Shown piece by piece: positions 49,137 through 58,014 of a stretch of 64,000 nucleotides of DNA. The notes under the pieces are model-generated. The model was not told the DNA's origin. It was given only the letters and a program-made list of their open reading frames with translations, and did not search any database. This DNA comes from Solidesulfovibrio alcoholivorans DSM 5433 (GTDB taxonomy: Bacteria; Desulfobacterota; Desulfovibrionia; Desulfovibrionales; Desulfovibrionaceae): assembly GCF_000702665.1 (NCBI RefSeq), contig NZ_JNJA01000003.1, positions 62,001 through 126,000 of the forward strand, in the 5' to 3' direction. The translations under genes and the position numbers were made by a program. Numbering within the stretch: the first letter of the stretch is position 1; the number at the start of each line of letters is the position of its first letter.

Positions 49137-49769
49137 TTACACATACAGCACATCCCGCAACGTTTCGAGCATATAATACGACGACGTCGCCCCGGGGTCC
49201 TGGTGCCCGACGGAGCGTTCGCCCAGGTAGCTGGCGCGGCCCTTTCGGGCCTGGAGCGGAATGGTGTCGGCCAGGGCCTTTTCCCCCACGGGCAGGGCCG
49301 CGTCCACGATGGCCGCCACATCGTCGCCGGCGGCGGCGCGCGCCTTGACCACTTCGAGCACCGGGGCCCAGACGTCGTACATGGTCTTGTCGCCGCGTTC
49401 GGGCCGGCCGCGCTGAAGGATGCCGTCCACCCCGGCCTCGACGAAGCGCGCGAAATCCGCGGCGTCAAGCTCCTCCTTGCCGCCAAGGAACATGCCGGGC
49501 TTCATCCAGAACGTCCCGTAGAGCGGGCCGCTCGCGCCGCCGACGCTCGACATGAGCGTCATGCCCACGGTCTTGAGGATGGTCCCGATATCCTTGTCCG
49601 CCACGGGCGGCAGTTTCTCCATGACCTTGCCGAAACCCCGGTGCATGTTGATGCCGTGGTCGGCATCGCCGATGGCGGCGTCGAGGTCGGTCAGGTAGTC
49701 CTTTTTCGCGGCGTAAACGGCGTCCAGTTTGCCGAGCCAGGCGAGCAACTGGGCTTTGCTGAGGGGCAT
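49137..49769 (-). CDS. dhaL: DhaL: ADP-binding subunit of PEP-dependent dihydroxyacetone kinase
   Basis: 210 residues from ATG 49769 (CGGAGG six bases upstream); an ATG two codons earlier is less well spaced. DAAIGDADHGINMHRGF holds the Asp ligands for the Mg-ADP site, and GATSSYYMLETLRD ends the protein as in the family. Its bound ADP is not exchanged but is rephosphorylated by DhaM. It lies 133 bp after dhaK, the gap holding a palindromic repeat. Confidence 0.93.
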   Translation of the reverse strand: MPLSKAQLLAWLGKLDAVYAAKKDYLTDLDAAIGDADHGINMHRGFGKVMEKLPPVADKDIGTILKTVGMTLMSSVGGASGPLYGTFWMKPGMFLGGKEELDAADFARFVEAGVDGILQRGRPERGDKTMYDVWAPVLEVVKARAAAGDDVAAIVDAALPVGEKALADTIPLQARKGRASYLGERSVGHQDPGATSSYYMLETLRDVLYV

Positions 49770-49827
49770 ACGCATCCTCCGCTTGAGCGGGTTTCAAAAC
49801 TTGCAATTGGCGCTGGCCGGCCTCCCA

Positions 49828-49880
49828 CTTTCGGGAGGTCCAGGAGGGGCCGCCGCCCCTCCTGGCCGCCGGAGGTATCT
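49828..49880 (-). repeat. Palindromic intercistronic repeat, copy 1 (dhaK/dhaL)
   Basis: A 53-bp sequence identical at 50 positions to 58,663-58,715. It contains a perfect 10-bp stem CCAGGAGGGG / CCCCTCCTGG (49,840-49,849 and 49,856-49,865) with a six-base loop. It lies 22 bp after the dhaK stop, in the direction of transcription, so it may shape mRNA ends like a BIME. Confidence 0.8.
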
Positions 49881-49901
49881 TTTTCTTCCCCTTCTTTCGT
49901 T

Positions 49902-50960
49902 CTACCGCACCAAACCCGGCGTTTTGACGGGCGCGTCCCAGTATTTGAGTATCTCGTCGTCGGCCTTGAGCAGCGTGATGGAGAAGCCCTGCATTTCCAA
50001 GGAGGTGATGTACGGCCCGATCAGGTTGCGCACGATGGCCAGGCCCTTTTCCTTGCAGACCGCGTCGAGCTTTCTGTAGACCGCGTACAGTTCGGAGAGC
50101 GGCGTGCCGCCCATGCTGTTGACGAACGCGATGACGTTGTCGCCCTTGACGAACGGCGCGTCGGTGAGCGTGCTCTCCACCCAGCCGCTGCCGTCCCATT
50201 CGCGCACGGTGCGGGTGTAGGCGGGGTCGTCGATGATCTGCCCGGCGACATAGGCGGTGAGTGCGTCCACGGGCCTAATCGGCATGCGGTGAGTGCCGGG
50301 CTCGCCGTGGATACCGATGCCCATCTCCACCTCGCCCTCGCCCAGGTCGAACGTGGGCTTGCCCGCGGCCGGGACGGTGCAGGAGGTCAGGGCCACGCCG
50401 AAGGAGCGGCCGTACTGGTTCACCTTGCGGCAGAGGGCGGCGCAGGCTTCGAGGTCGTAGCCGGCCTCGGCGGCCGCGCCGACAATCTTTTCGGCCAGCA
50501 CCGTCGTACCCACGCCGCGGCGGCCGGCCGTGTACAGGCTGTCCTTGACGGCCACGTCGTCGTCGATGAGGATGTTTTGCACCTTGATGCCGTCCGCGGC
50601 GACGAGCTCCGCGGCCGCCTCGAAATTCATCACGTCGCCGGTGTAGTTCTTGACGATGAAGAGCACGCCCGCACCGCCGTCCACGGCCTTGGCGCAGGCG
50701 TACATCTGGTCCGGGGTGGGCGAGGTGAACACTTCGCCCGGGCAGGCGCCGTCGAGCATGCCTTTGCCGACGAAGCCGCCGTGCATGGGCTCGTGGCCCG
50801 AACCGCCGCCGGAAATGAGCGCCACCTTGCCCGCAACCGGCGCATCGGCCCGGCGGATGAAAGTAGGCTCGAAGGCGACCGTAAGCTCGGGGTGCGCGAG
50901 AGCCATGCCCTCCAGCTGTTCCTTGACCACGTTCTCCACGGCATTGATCAATTTTTTCAT
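49902..50960 (-). CDS. dhaK: DhaK: substrate-binding subunit of dihydroxyacetone kinase
   Basis: 352 residues, full length. [20 protein letters not shown] is the nucleotide-free substrate region and [12 protein letters not shown] carries His 218, which binds the carbonyl of dihydroxyacetone covalently. With DhaL and DhaM it converts dihydroxyacetone to dihydroxyacetone phosphate using PEP. The start has no strong Shine-Dalgarno other than AGGTGCCCTTGCG. No DhaR-type regulator is visible; the genes upstream are a Mop-like protein and a methyltransferase. Confidence 0.94.
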   Translation of the reverse strand: MKKLINAVENVVKEQLEGMALAHPELTVAFEPTFIRRADAPVAGKVALISGGGSGHEPMHGGFVGKGMLDGACPGEVFTSPTPDQMYACAKAVDGGAGVLFIVKNYTGDVMNFEAAAELVAADGIKVQNILIDDDVAVKDSLYTAGRRGVGTTVLAEKIVGAAAEAGYDLEACAALCRKVNQYGRSFGVALTSCTVPAAGKPTFDLGEGEVEMGIGIHGEPGTHRMPIRPVDALTAYVAGQIIDDPAYTRTVREWDGSGWVESTLTDAPFVKGDNVIAFVNSMGGTPLSELYAVYRKLDAVCKEKGLAIVRNLIGPYITSLEMQGFSITLLKADDEILKYWDAPVKTPGLVR

Positions 50961-51015
50961 CGCAAGGGCACCTCGTGTTGCGGGTTGGGTTTGCCTGCCT
51001 GGCCGGATCGACGCC

Positions 51016-51441
51016 CTAGGACGCGCTCAATATCACGTTTACGGCTTTGAAGAAAAATGAGACCTCGTCGTTTTCCTTGATCTCCAGGCTCGTCAGGGAC
51101 TTTGCGGTGATAAGCGCGCACATCGGCGTGCCGCCGTCCAATTTCCCCATGACTTCCACAGCCACGCCGTCACTGCGCAGCGAGGTCACGCGCCCTTTGA
51201 AATTGTTGCGGGCGCTGGTGTGCAGCCCCCCGTTCTCCCTGCCCACCAGCACTTCCGGCGGCTTGATCAGAGCGGTCACGGCAGCCCCTTCGGAGAGCAG
51301 CAAAGACTCGAAACTCTCCGTGGTGATGACGGACGCCAGGGAAAGCCCGCCCTGGGCGCGCAGGGAAACTTCCGTCAGCAGCGTTCCCCTGCGCACATGC
51401 GTCACTTGGCCAAAAAAAGCATTCCTGGCGCTCGCCGGCAT
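51016..51441 (-). CDS. Molybdenum-pterin/molybdate-binding protein with two Mop (TOBE) domains
   Basis: 141 residues from ATG 51441 (GGGAGG at six bases); the longer frame is rejected. Two tandem Mop repeats: residues 5-70 ([37 protein letters not shown]) and 75-141 ([38 protein letters not shown]). The family stores or senses molybdate. It lies 55 bp upstream of dhaK in the same direction and may share its transcript, although no functional link is obvious. Confidence 0.85.
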   Translation of the reverse strand: MPASARNAFFGQVTHVRRGTLLTEVSLRAQGGLSLASVITTESFESLLLSEGAAVTALIKPPEVLVGRENGGLHTSARNNFKGRVTSLRSDGVAVEVMGKLDGGTPMCALITAKSLTSLEIKENDEVSFFFKAVNVILSAS

Positions 51442-51494
51442 CGACAACCTCCCTCTCGAAAGGGTGAAAACAGACAAGGATCGCGAGGAGCGGC

Positions 51495-52202
51495 TCAACC
51501 AGCGTCGTTACGCGCCGCCACCCGCAACGTCCCCACCGAGAGCGCTTCCGTGCACACGCCCCCGCGCAACAGTTCCTCGTAATAACGCGTCACGCCCTCA
51601 AAGATGCCGATGTCGTGAAATACGGCCAGCCCCTCGGGAATGAGCCATTTGCCCCAGGCCTCGAAATCGTTGCGCGAGGCTTCGTAGGAGTGGTCCCCGT
51701 CGATAAAGAGCAGGCGTATGGGATGACTCCACTGCGCGGCCGCCTCGGCGGAACCCATGCGCAGCGGCCGGACCCAGTCGTCCACCTCCGCTTTCGCGAG
51801 GTTTTCCGTAAACACGGCAAAAAGGTCGCCGCGCACGACGTAGGCGGATTCGTTCGCGCCGCCGCGCTGGTGTTCCGGGGAGCCCAGGAAGTGGTCGACG
51901 GCTGTTACTTTCTCGCGACGCGCCCGCTTTGAGCCACGGGCAAGGTAGCAGGTCGATTTGCCGGTGTAGCTGCCGATCTCGACAATGCCGCCCACGCCCG
52001 GGCCGCACTGGGCGAGCAGCAACAAGGCATAGCCTTCGATGGGATCGAGGAAGCCGTCTATGGAGGAAAACGCGTCCGCCAGCAGCCAGTAGTCCGTGGC
52101 CGCAGCCAGACGCGGCAACAGCGCGTCGAAGGCCGCCCCGATTTTCCCTGGCAAAGCCCCCATCCCCTGCCCTGTCCCTTTGCTGTCCCGCATGTGCCCC
52201 AT
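51495..52202 (-). CDS. Class I SAM-dependent methyltransferase (Methyltransf_24-like)
   Basis: 235 residues. Motif I is GIVEIGSYTGKSTCYLARGS, followed by VTAVDHFLG and RLLFIDGDHSYEASRNDFEA, the pattern of Methyltransf_24-type enzymes that often modify sugars or lipids. AGGTGG precedes the start. The upstream end of its coding region overlaps the read-through of the DnaB remnant frame. The substrate cannot be predicted. Confidence 0.78.
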   Translation of the reverse strand: MGHMRDSKGTGQGMGALPGKIGAAFDALLPRLAAATDYWLLADAFSSIDGFLDPIEGYALLLLAQCGPGVGGIVEIGSYTGKSTCYLARGSKRARREKVTAVDHFLGSPEHQRGGANESAYVVRGDLFAVFTENLAKAEVDDWVRPLRMGSAEAAAQWSHPIRLLFIDGDHSYEASRNDFEAWGKWLIPEGLAVFHDIGIFEGVTRYYEELLRGGVCTEALSVGTLRVAARNDAG

Positions 52203-52309
52203 CGTCCCACCTGTGTTTGCCTGCGCGGCATGCGCAAAGGCCCTCCCTTCACGCTTGCGCCTGCAAGGCTTTCCACCGCGACGCGGCCCGTGCCTGGCGC
52301 GGACGCCGG

Positions 52310-52762
52310 ATTTTCAGCCAGCGCCGCCCGGGAAGTCAACCGGCAAAAGAAAAGAAAGTGCCGGGACGACCTTTTCGAGGATGCGGCGAGCGCACGCTCT
52401 TGACGGGCAGTGTACGGGTCGAGAAACTCCTCCGGCGACTCCCCATAGGCGTCGAGACGGTCTTTGAGCACGGCATCGAGGCGGCCGGCGGTTGCCAGCG
52501 CCGCAGCCAGGGTGATCAGGTCCTCGGGCTTTGAGGCTCGCCACAGATCCAGCAGAGCTTCCCAGATCTTCCTGCGAGCGGGCGAATAGAAATCCATCGG
52601 CCGCAGCTCCACGCCAAGTTTGTCGAGCAAGGACATTTTGAGCAGCACACCACCTAAAACCGCCTGTTCGGCATCAAGATTTTGGGGCGGCAAATTCCGC
52701 AGACGGGCGTTTTCAAGGGTAGCCGGAGAAGCATTTAGCACGCGCCGGGAAGGCTGCCCCAT
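52310..52762 (-). pseudogene. DnaB-type replicative helicase, N-terminal fragment
   Basis: From ATG 52762 (GGAGGGGGAGCC upstream) the frame reads LRNLPPQNLDAEQAVLGGVL, FYSPARRKIWEALLDLWRAS and LITLAAALATAGRLDAV, the N-terminal domain of DnaB. The helicase domain is absent: after GRLDAV the sequence changes and the frame runs into the methyltransferase gene. It is part of a remnant element between that gene and tRNA-Leu. The 3' limit given is approximate. Confidence 0.75.
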
Positions 52763-52888
52763 GGCTCCCCCTCCTTAACCACAGGCGTGACGGCCCGGAG
52801 TTATTGTCTGTTGAGTCGCCATGTAAGCCTGGGAACAGGCCAGAACGTTATCAGGAGAGAAGCCCTTCCTCTTGATAGGGTTCCATTT

Positions 52889-52900
52889 AATGGTACCATT
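52889..52900 (+). promoter_or_regulatory. Palindrome upstream of hicA, possible HicB operator
   Basis: AATGGTACCATT is a perfect 12-bp palindrome seven bases before the hicA start codon, after TTGATAGGGTTCCATTTAAT. HicB proteins with C-terminal DNA-binding domains repress their own promoters at such sites. Assignment is by position. Confidence 0.45.
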
Positions 52901-52906
52901 TCTTCC

Positions 52907-53160
52907 ATGAACACCCGGAACCAAAAGACGCTTGCAGCGATCTTTGCCCGCCCCACACATCCGACCTCCGTTGGGAAGACATCGAGGCACTGTTCCTCGC
53001 CCTGGACGCCGTGGTCACCGAAGGCCGGGGATCGCGCGTCCGGGTCGTCCCGAACGGCGTGGCGGCCACGTTCCATCGGCCGCATCCCGGGCCCGTCGCC
53101 AAGAAAGGCGCGGTGGAAAGTGTCCGGGAATTGTTAAAAAACGCAGGAGTGACGCTATGA
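52907..53160 (+). pseudogene. hicA: HicA-type toxin gene with a frameshift
   Basis: From ATG 52907 the frame gives MNTRNQKTLAAIFARPTHP, the usual start of this HicA type. Then it leaves frame. In the neighbouring frame from about 52,966 the rest follows: LRWEDIEALFLALDAVV, GRGSRVRVVPNGVAATFHRP and GAVESVRELLKNAGV to TGA 53158-53160. One base appears to be missing near 52,961-52,967. HicA cleaves mRNA; here it is probably inactive. Its stop overlaps hicB (ATGA). A sequencing error cannot be excluded. Confidence 0.7.
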
Positions 53161-53498
53161 ACGCCATGACATACAAGGGGTATACGGGGACTTTTGAATT
53201 CATTCCCGATGACAATGAATTCCATGGTCGCGTGATAGGCATCCGCGATGTGATCCATTTCTCCGGCAGCTCGGTCGATGAACTGCGCCAAGCCCTGGCC
53301 GATTCCGTGGAGGATTATCTTGATCTGTGCGCCCAGGCGGACAGAACTCCGGAAAAGCCCTACTCTGGGCAATTCCGGCTGCGTTTGTCCCCGGAAGTGC
53401 ATCGGCTTCTGGCCATCGCCGCCAAGGCCAAGGGCAAGAGCCTGAACGAATTCGTAGCGGATGCGGCCGAAAGAGCGGCGCGGGATGCCGTTCTGTGA
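53157..53498 (+). CDS. hicB: HicB-type antitoxin
   Basis: 113 residues. The N-terminal part YKGYTGTFEFIPDDNEFHGR and SGSSVDELRQALADSVEDYL is the partial RNase H-like HicB fold. The C-terminal part GQFRLRLSPEVHRLLAIAAK, GKSLNEFVADAAERAA is a ribbon-helix-helix DNA-binding domain. It neutralises HicA and represses the operon. Intact, while the toxin is broken, a common end state of decaying toxin-antitoxin loci. Confidence 0.85.
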   Translation: MNAMTYKGYTGTFEFIPDDNEFHGRVIGIRDVIHFSGSSVDELRQALADSVEDYLDLCAQADRTPEKPYSGQFRLRLSPEVHRLLAIAAKAKGKSLNEFVADAAERAARDAVL

Positions 53499-53556
53499 TC
53501 TTTGGGCCACACTCTGGACACCCGAAACCATCGGGAAGGTGCCCACGCCCACGATC

Positions 53557-53580
53557 AAGCCCCGCTCCGGCGGGGCTTTT
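53557..53580 (+). terminator. Terminator of the hicAB transcript
   Basis: AAGCCCCGC (53,557-53,565) and GCGGGGCTT (53,570-53,578) with a four-base loop, then TTCG. A compact GC stem with a short T run, about 60 bp after hicB. Confidence 0.7.
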
Positions 53581-53666
53581 CGTTTCCCCGGCCCGAGGCG
53601 GGAATGGGCCCTCGACGAGGCGAGGGCACGGAAGGAATGGGCGAAGATCAGCCTGCCCCAAACGAA

Positions 53667-53702
53667 CATAGCCCCAAAAGTTGCACACTTTTTGGGGCTA
53701 TG
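53667..53702. repeat. Perfect 13-bp palindrome beside tRNA-Leu
   Basis: CATAGCCCCAAAA (53,667-53,679) and TTTTGGGGCTATG (53,690-53,702) flank ten bases. It lies 70 bp from the 3' end of the tRNA-Leu gene, where an integrated element would join. It could be a terminator or a recombinase-related site. The stretch 53,499-53,772 otherwise holds no gene I can support. Confidence 0.6.
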
Positions 53703-53772
53703 TTGGGGCAGTTTCAGGCGGGCGTAAATATTAAGGACAGAGAGAAGAAGAATTTTCTCTATGAAATCAACT

Positions 53773-53857
53773 TGGTGCGAGAGGGGGGGCTCGAACCCCC
53801 ATACCTTTCGGTGCCAGATCCTAAGTCTGGTGCGTCTCCCAGTTCCGCCACTCTCGC
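53773..53857 (-). tRNA. tRNA-Leu (anticodon UAG)
   Basis: On the minus strand an 85-base tRNA is readable: acceptor GCGAGAG pairs with CTCTCGC, then discriminator A and encoded CCA. The anticodon arm is CCAGA-CTTAGGA-TCTGG with TAG at positions 34-36. A long variable arm (CACCGAAAGGTATG) marks a class II tRNA. The T arm is GGGGG-TTCGAGC-CCCCC. Its 3' end faces the remnant element on the left. Confidence 0.95.
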
Positions 53858-53957
53858 ACGGCCCACCGCTGATGGGCGAATTTTCTTACGCGAAAGAGCG
53901 CCCGGCCACAATCAGGAAACATTCCCGGCGCTCGTAAAGAATGTCGGCCGGCCGGCG

Positions 53958-54782
53958 TCAACGCGACAACAGTCGCTGATACGGCGCGAGATGGTTGACC
54001 GGCCCATCGCCGCCGCCCAGGTCCCAGGCCGTTTCGAGCGCCAGTTGCAGATAATCGCGCCCGGCCGCGACAGCCTCTTCCAGGGACTTGCCCAGGCCCC
54101 AATGGGCGGCGATGGCCGCGGACAGGGTGCAGCCCGTGCCATGGGTGTTGCGCGTGGCCACGCGGCGGCGCACATAGTCCCGGACAATGCCCGTGCGCGT
54201 TAGCAGCACATCCGCAACCGTCTCCCCCGCCTCTCCCGAGCCCGGCGCGAAATGCCCGCCCTTGATCAGCACCGCCCCGGCCCCAAGCCCGAGCAACCGC
54301 GCGCCCGCGCGCAAGACGTCCTCGCGCGTGGCGATGGCCATGCCGGCCAAGGCCTCGGCCTCCAGGCGGTTGGGGGTGAGCAGGTCGGCCAGGGGCAGCA
54401 TGCGCGAAACGAGCGCTTCCATGGCCTCGGGCAAAAGCAGCCTCGCCCCGGACTGGGCCACGCAGACCGGATCGACGACGAGCGGGAAATTCTTTTGTGC
54501 GAGGCCGTCGGCCACTGCCGCGATGATGGGGGCGGAAAAGAGCATGCCCGTCTTGGCCGCGCGGATCGGGAAATCGGCAAGGACCGCGCGCAACTGCTCG
54601 GCCACGAAGCCCGGGGTCGGGGCCTCGATGGCCGTGACGGCCCTGGTGTTCTGGGCGGTCAGGGCGGTGATGACGGAAAGGCCGTAGCAGCCCTGCATCA
54701 TGATGGCCTTGAGATCGGCCTGGATGCCGGCCCCGCCGCCGCTGTCGGACCCGGCCACGGTGAGCACACATGGCGGATGCAT
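53958..54782 (-). CDS. thiD: Hydroxymethylpyrimidine/phosphomethylpyrimidine kinase
   Basis: 274 residues from ATG 54782 (GAGGGAGAAAG upstream). TVAGSDSGGGAGIQADLKAI is the family signature; KTGMLFSAPI, VVDPVCVAQSGARLL, TPNRLEAEALAG, LIKGGHF and NTHGTGCTLSAAIAAHWGLG (anion hole and catalytic Cys) follow in order. It phosphorylates HMP and HMP-P in thiamine synthesis. The gene is followed by tRNA-Leu and preceded 12 bp away by the flippase-like gene. Confidence 0.94.
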   Translation of the reverse strand: MHPPCVLTVAGSDSGGGAGIQADLKAIMMQGCYGLSVITALTAQNTRAVTAIEAPTPGFVAEQLRAVLADFPIRAAKTGMLFSAPIIAAVADGLAQKNFPLVVDPVCVAQSGARLLLPEAMEALVSRMLPLADLLTPNRLEAEALAGMAIATREDVLRAGARLLGLGAGAVLIKGGHFAPGSGEAGETVADVLLTRTGIVRDYVRRRVATRNTHGTGCTLSAAIAAHWGLGKSLEEAVAAGRDYLQLALETAWDLGGGDGPVNHLAPYQRLLSR

Positions 54783-54793
54783 CGCTTTCTCCC

Positions 54794-55762
54794 TCAGGCT
54801 TGCGCCTCTTCCAACCCATCTTCGCTGTGGCGGATCTTGCGCAGGCTCAGGCCGCTCTTGCCGAGCACGAGCAGCCCGGCCAAGGTCACGGGGATGTACT
54901 GCACCATGTGCAGCACGAGCCCGGCGGCCAGCGCCTGGGAGCGGTCCACGCCGAAAAGGCCCAGGGAAAACACAACCGCCGCCTCGAACACCCCGAGCGC
55001 GCCGGGCGAGGACGGCATGGCCATGCCGAGCGAGGAGATGACGAAAACCGCCGCCGCGTGGCCGAAGGACAGCTGCATCTTGGCGACCCACAGCAGCACG
55101 AGAAAGGTCGAACTGGCGTAGCAGGCCCAACACACGGCCGTGTAGAGGCCGAGCACGACCATGAAGCCGGGGGTGACGCCGTGGAGCACCTGCAACTTGA
55201 GTTCGGCCATGAATTCGGCCAGCCGGTTGGACGGCATCTTGTCGATGATGCGGCCGACGAAATCGGGAAATGCACGCACGATCCAAAGCGCCACCCAGAT
55301 GCCGCCGACAGCTGCGGCGAGTGGCACGAAGGCCATCTTGAGCTTGAAATGGAAGGCGACGACGAGCCCCATGGCCAGGATGGCGTTGAGGTCGAAGAAA
55401 CGCTCCCAAAAGACCATGGTGATGCTGCGCGAGAGCGAAAAATGGCATTCCCGGCGCAGGTAGAAGGCCTTGGCCAGTTCGCCGAGCTTGGCCGGCACGA
55501 TGTTATTGACGGCCATGGACATGAGGAACGCCTTGAAGCACAGCCAGTTTCCCGCCTTGAAGCCGGAAAGGAAGTTCAGGCGCAGGGCCATGATGGCGTA
55601 ACCGACAAAGGAAAAGACCGTGGTCCAAAAAAGGGCCATGTCGTCGTAGCGCACGAGCGTGGCCCACAACTGGGCGAAGTCGATGCCCCAGAAGGCGTAG
55701 ACCAGGCAACCGCCCACAAGGAGGATGCGCGCCAGCAGGCTGGCGGCTTTTTTCATGAGCAT
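54794..55762 (-). CDS. Lysylphosphatidylglycerol synthase transmembrane-domain (flippase-like) protein
   Basis: 322 residues with about eight membrane segments. KAFLMSMAVNNIVPAKLGEL and SSLGMAMPSSPGALGVFEAA are the two conserved blocks of the LPG_synthase_TM/UPF0104 family. The C-terminal lysyltransferase domain of MprF is absent, so it is the membrane-only form, usually thought to move lipids or glycolipids. It shares an operon-like arrangement with thiD. Confidence 0.85.
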   Translation of the reverse strand: MLMKKAASLLARILLVGGCLVYAFWGIDFAQLWATLVRYDDMALFWTTVFSFVGYAIMALRLNFLSGFKAGNWLCFKAFLMSMAVNNIVPAKLGELAKAFYLRRECHFSLSRSITMVFWERFFDLNAILAMGLVVAFHFKLKMAFVPLAAAVGGIWVALWIVRAFPDFVGRIIDKMPSNRLAEFMAELKLQVLHGVTPGFMVVLGLYTAVCWACYASSTFLVLLWVAKMQLSFGHAAAVFVISSLGMAMPSSPGALGVFEAAVVFSLGLFGVDRSQALAAGLVLHMVQYIPVTLAGLLVLGKSGLSLRKIRHSEDGLEEAQA

Positions 55763-55807
55763 GTCGGAACATCCCGGTACGCGGCCACGACAGGGCCGGC
55801 CTTGCGG

Positions 55808-58000
55808 CTACAGCGCATTGAAAAGCTCCCGAAGCCGATGGTTGAGGTGGGTATAGCGCCTGTCGCCGCCGGCGTTGCGCAGCCCGAGCATGAGCGCCCG
55901 CCTGCTGCCGATGATCACGGCCAGTCGCCTGGCCCTGGTCAGGGCGGTGTAGATCAGGTTGCGGCGCAACATGACGTAGTGCTGTGTCAATATGGGGACG
56001 ACCACGGCCGGATATTCGCTTCCCTGGGATTTGTGGATGCTCACGGCATAGGCCGGGGCCAGTTCGTCGAGTTCGGTGCGGTCATAGGCGACGCTTCTGC
56101 CGTCGAAGGAGACCACCACCTCGCCTTCCTCGGGATCGACTTCCACGATGTGCCCCAGATCGCCGTTGAAGACGTCTTTTTCATAATCGTTTTTGGTCTG
56201 CAACACCCGGTCATGCAGGCGAAACCGCGCCATGCCGCGTGCGACTTCCGGCCCTTTGGGATTGAGGCGCGCGCGCAGGGCGTCATTTAGCGACTGCGTG
56301 CCGGCCTCGCCCTTGTGCATGGGGGAGAGCACCTGCACGTCGCGCAAGGGGTCGAGGCCGTAGACCCGGGGAATGCGCTCGCACACCAGCGTCGCGATCA
56401 TGTCGCGCACCGTGGCCGGGTCGTCCTGCTCCACCCAGAAAAAATCCGCCTCGGGAGGCTGGCTGTCCGCGGCCTGGGGAAACTGGCCCTGGTTCACGCG
56501 GTGGGCGTTGACCACGATCATGCTCTGTTTCGCCTGACGGAAAATCCGCGTCAGGCGAGCGCTCTGCACGGCCTGGCTGGCCAGGACGTCGGCCAGGACA
56601 TTGCCCGCGCCGACCGAAGGTAGCTGGTCGGCGTCGCCGACCAGGATGAGCCGGGCCGTTGCCGGCAGGGCCCGCAGCATATGGGCGCAAAGCCTGGCGT
56701 CGAGCATGCTGACTTCGTCCACGAGCAGCACGTCGGTCTTGAGCTTGTTGTCCTCGCACAGGGCGAAGCTGCCGTCGGGCGTGGATTGCAGCAGCCTGTG
56801 GAGCGTCGCGGCCGGCTGGCCCGTGGCCTCGGCCAGGCGTTTGGCCGCCCGGCCGGTCGGCGCGGCAAGTTTGACTTTTAAGCCCGACTTGTCAAGGGCC
56901 GCCACCACCATGCGCGTGATGGTGGTCTTGCCCGTGCCGGGGCCGCCGGTGATGACGAAGACCTTTTCGGCGCAGGCGTCCACGGCGGCCTGGCGCTGTT
57001 CGGGCGAAAGCTGGAGCCGCGCTTCGGACTCGAGCGCCGGCAACAGCTTTTCCACCTTGCCGCGCAGGTCCGCCCCGGGGTGCGTGGCCAGATCGTGCAG
57101 CCGGCGGGCGATCTCCACTTCCAGGGCGTAGTTGTGGCGCAGGTACACGGCCGAAGCGATGCCCTGTGTGGAGAGATCCTCGACCTTGATACGTTTGAGC
57201 GTCTCCAGGTCGCCCAAGGCTTCGTCCAGGCGCTCCGGGGCGACGCCTTCGATCATGGCCCCGGTCTTTTCGAAAAGCACGTCACGCGGCACGAACAGAT
57301 GCCCCTGCTCGCCCATGGTGAAGAGCATGTAGACCAGGGCGGCCTGGAGCCGCTCGGGGCTGTCCGGGGCGAATCCCAGGCGCAGGGCCATGGCGTCGGC
57401 GGTCTTGAACGCAATGCCGCGAATCTCGTAGGCCAGCTCGTAGGGGTTGGCCCGGATGCGCGCCTCGGCGCTGTTGCCGTAGAGCTTGAAAATCTTGCCC
57501 GCATGGGTCGTGGCGATTTCGTGGGTCTGCAGGAAAAGCATCAGCGAGCGCACCTCGTGCTGCGCCGTCCATGAGGCCACGATCTCCTTGAGCTTTTTCT
57601 TGCCGAGCCCTTCCACGGCAAGAAGCTTTTCCGGCTCGCTGTCCAGGATGTCGAGCACCTTCTCGCCGAAGGCATCCACCATGCGCGTGGCGAGCACCCC
57701 GCCCACGCCCTTGATCATGCCCGAGGCGAGGTAGCGGCGGATGCCGTTTATGGTGGCCGGCATCTCCCGGGCGAAGGTCGTCACCTGGAACTGGCGGCCG
57801 TACTTGGGGTGGGTGGCCCAGGAGCCGGTGACGCGCAGCATTTCCCCGGGCGTGACCCGGTCCAGGTAGCCGACGATGGAAAACGGCCCGGGCTCGTCCT
57901 TGGAACGGACCTTGGCGATGAGATAGTTCGAGCCTTCGTTGAAGAAGGTGACGGACTGTACCTCGGCGGTTATCTCGATCGCTTGCGCCGCATCGGCCAT
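55808..58000 (-). CDS. recD2: RecD2-type helicase (RecD/TraA family)
   Basis: 730 residues from ATG 58000; the longer frame overlaps recR antisense-fashion and is rejected. The N-terminal OB-like and HhH regions (VEGLGKKKLKEIVASW, NPYELAYEIRGIAFKTADAM) are typical of RecD2. Motifs: Walker A ITGGPGTGKTTITRM (about residue 352), DVLLVDEVSMLDARL, LVGDADQLPSVGAGNVL, TRIFRQ and VSIHKSQGSEYPAVVVP, LIYTALTRAR. A 5' to 3' helicase that acts without RecBC. It lies 14 bp after recR. Confidence 0.92.
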   Translation of the reverse strand: MADAAQAIEITAEVQSVTFFNEGSNYLIAKVRSKDEPGPFSIVGYLDRVTPGEMLRVTGSWATHPKYGRQFQVTTFAREMPATINGIRRYLASGMIKGVGGVLATRMVDAFGEKVLDILDSEPEKLLAVEGLGKKKLKEIVASWTAQHEVRSLMLFLQTHEIATTHAGKIFKLYGNSAEARIRANPYELAYEIRGIAFKTADAMALRLGFAPDSPERLQAALVYMLFTMGEQGHLFVPRDVLFEKTGAMIEGVAPERLDEALGDLETLKRIKVEDLSTQGIASAVYLRHNYALEVEIARRLHDLATHPGADLRGKVEKLLPALESEARLQLSPEQRQAAVDACAEKVFVITGGPGTGKTTITRMVVAALDKSGLKVKLAAPTGRAAKRLAEATGQPAATLHRLLQSTPDGSFALCEDNKLKTDVLLVDEVSMLDARLCAHMLRALPATARLILVGDADQLPSVGAGNVLADVLASQAVQSARLTRIFRQAKQSMIVVNAHRVNQGQFPQAADSQPPEADFFWVEQDDPATVRDMIATLVCERIPRVYGLDPLRDVQVLSPMHKGEAGTQSLNDALRARLNPKGPEVARGMARFRLHDRVLQTKNDYEKDVFNGDLGHIVEVDPEEGEVVVSFDGRSVAYDRTELDELAPAYAVSIHKSQGSEYPAVVVPILTQHYVMLRRNLIYTALTRARRLAVIIGSRRALMLGLRNAGGDRRYTHLNHRLRELFNAL

Positions 58001-58014
58001 GACGGGAAGTCGTC

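Noticed and set aside
47232..51050. Very long plus-strand open frame (1,272 codons)
   Set aside because: It is antisense to dhaM, dhaL and dhaK, which have clear motifs. The frame stays open only because of high GC and codon bias of the real genes.
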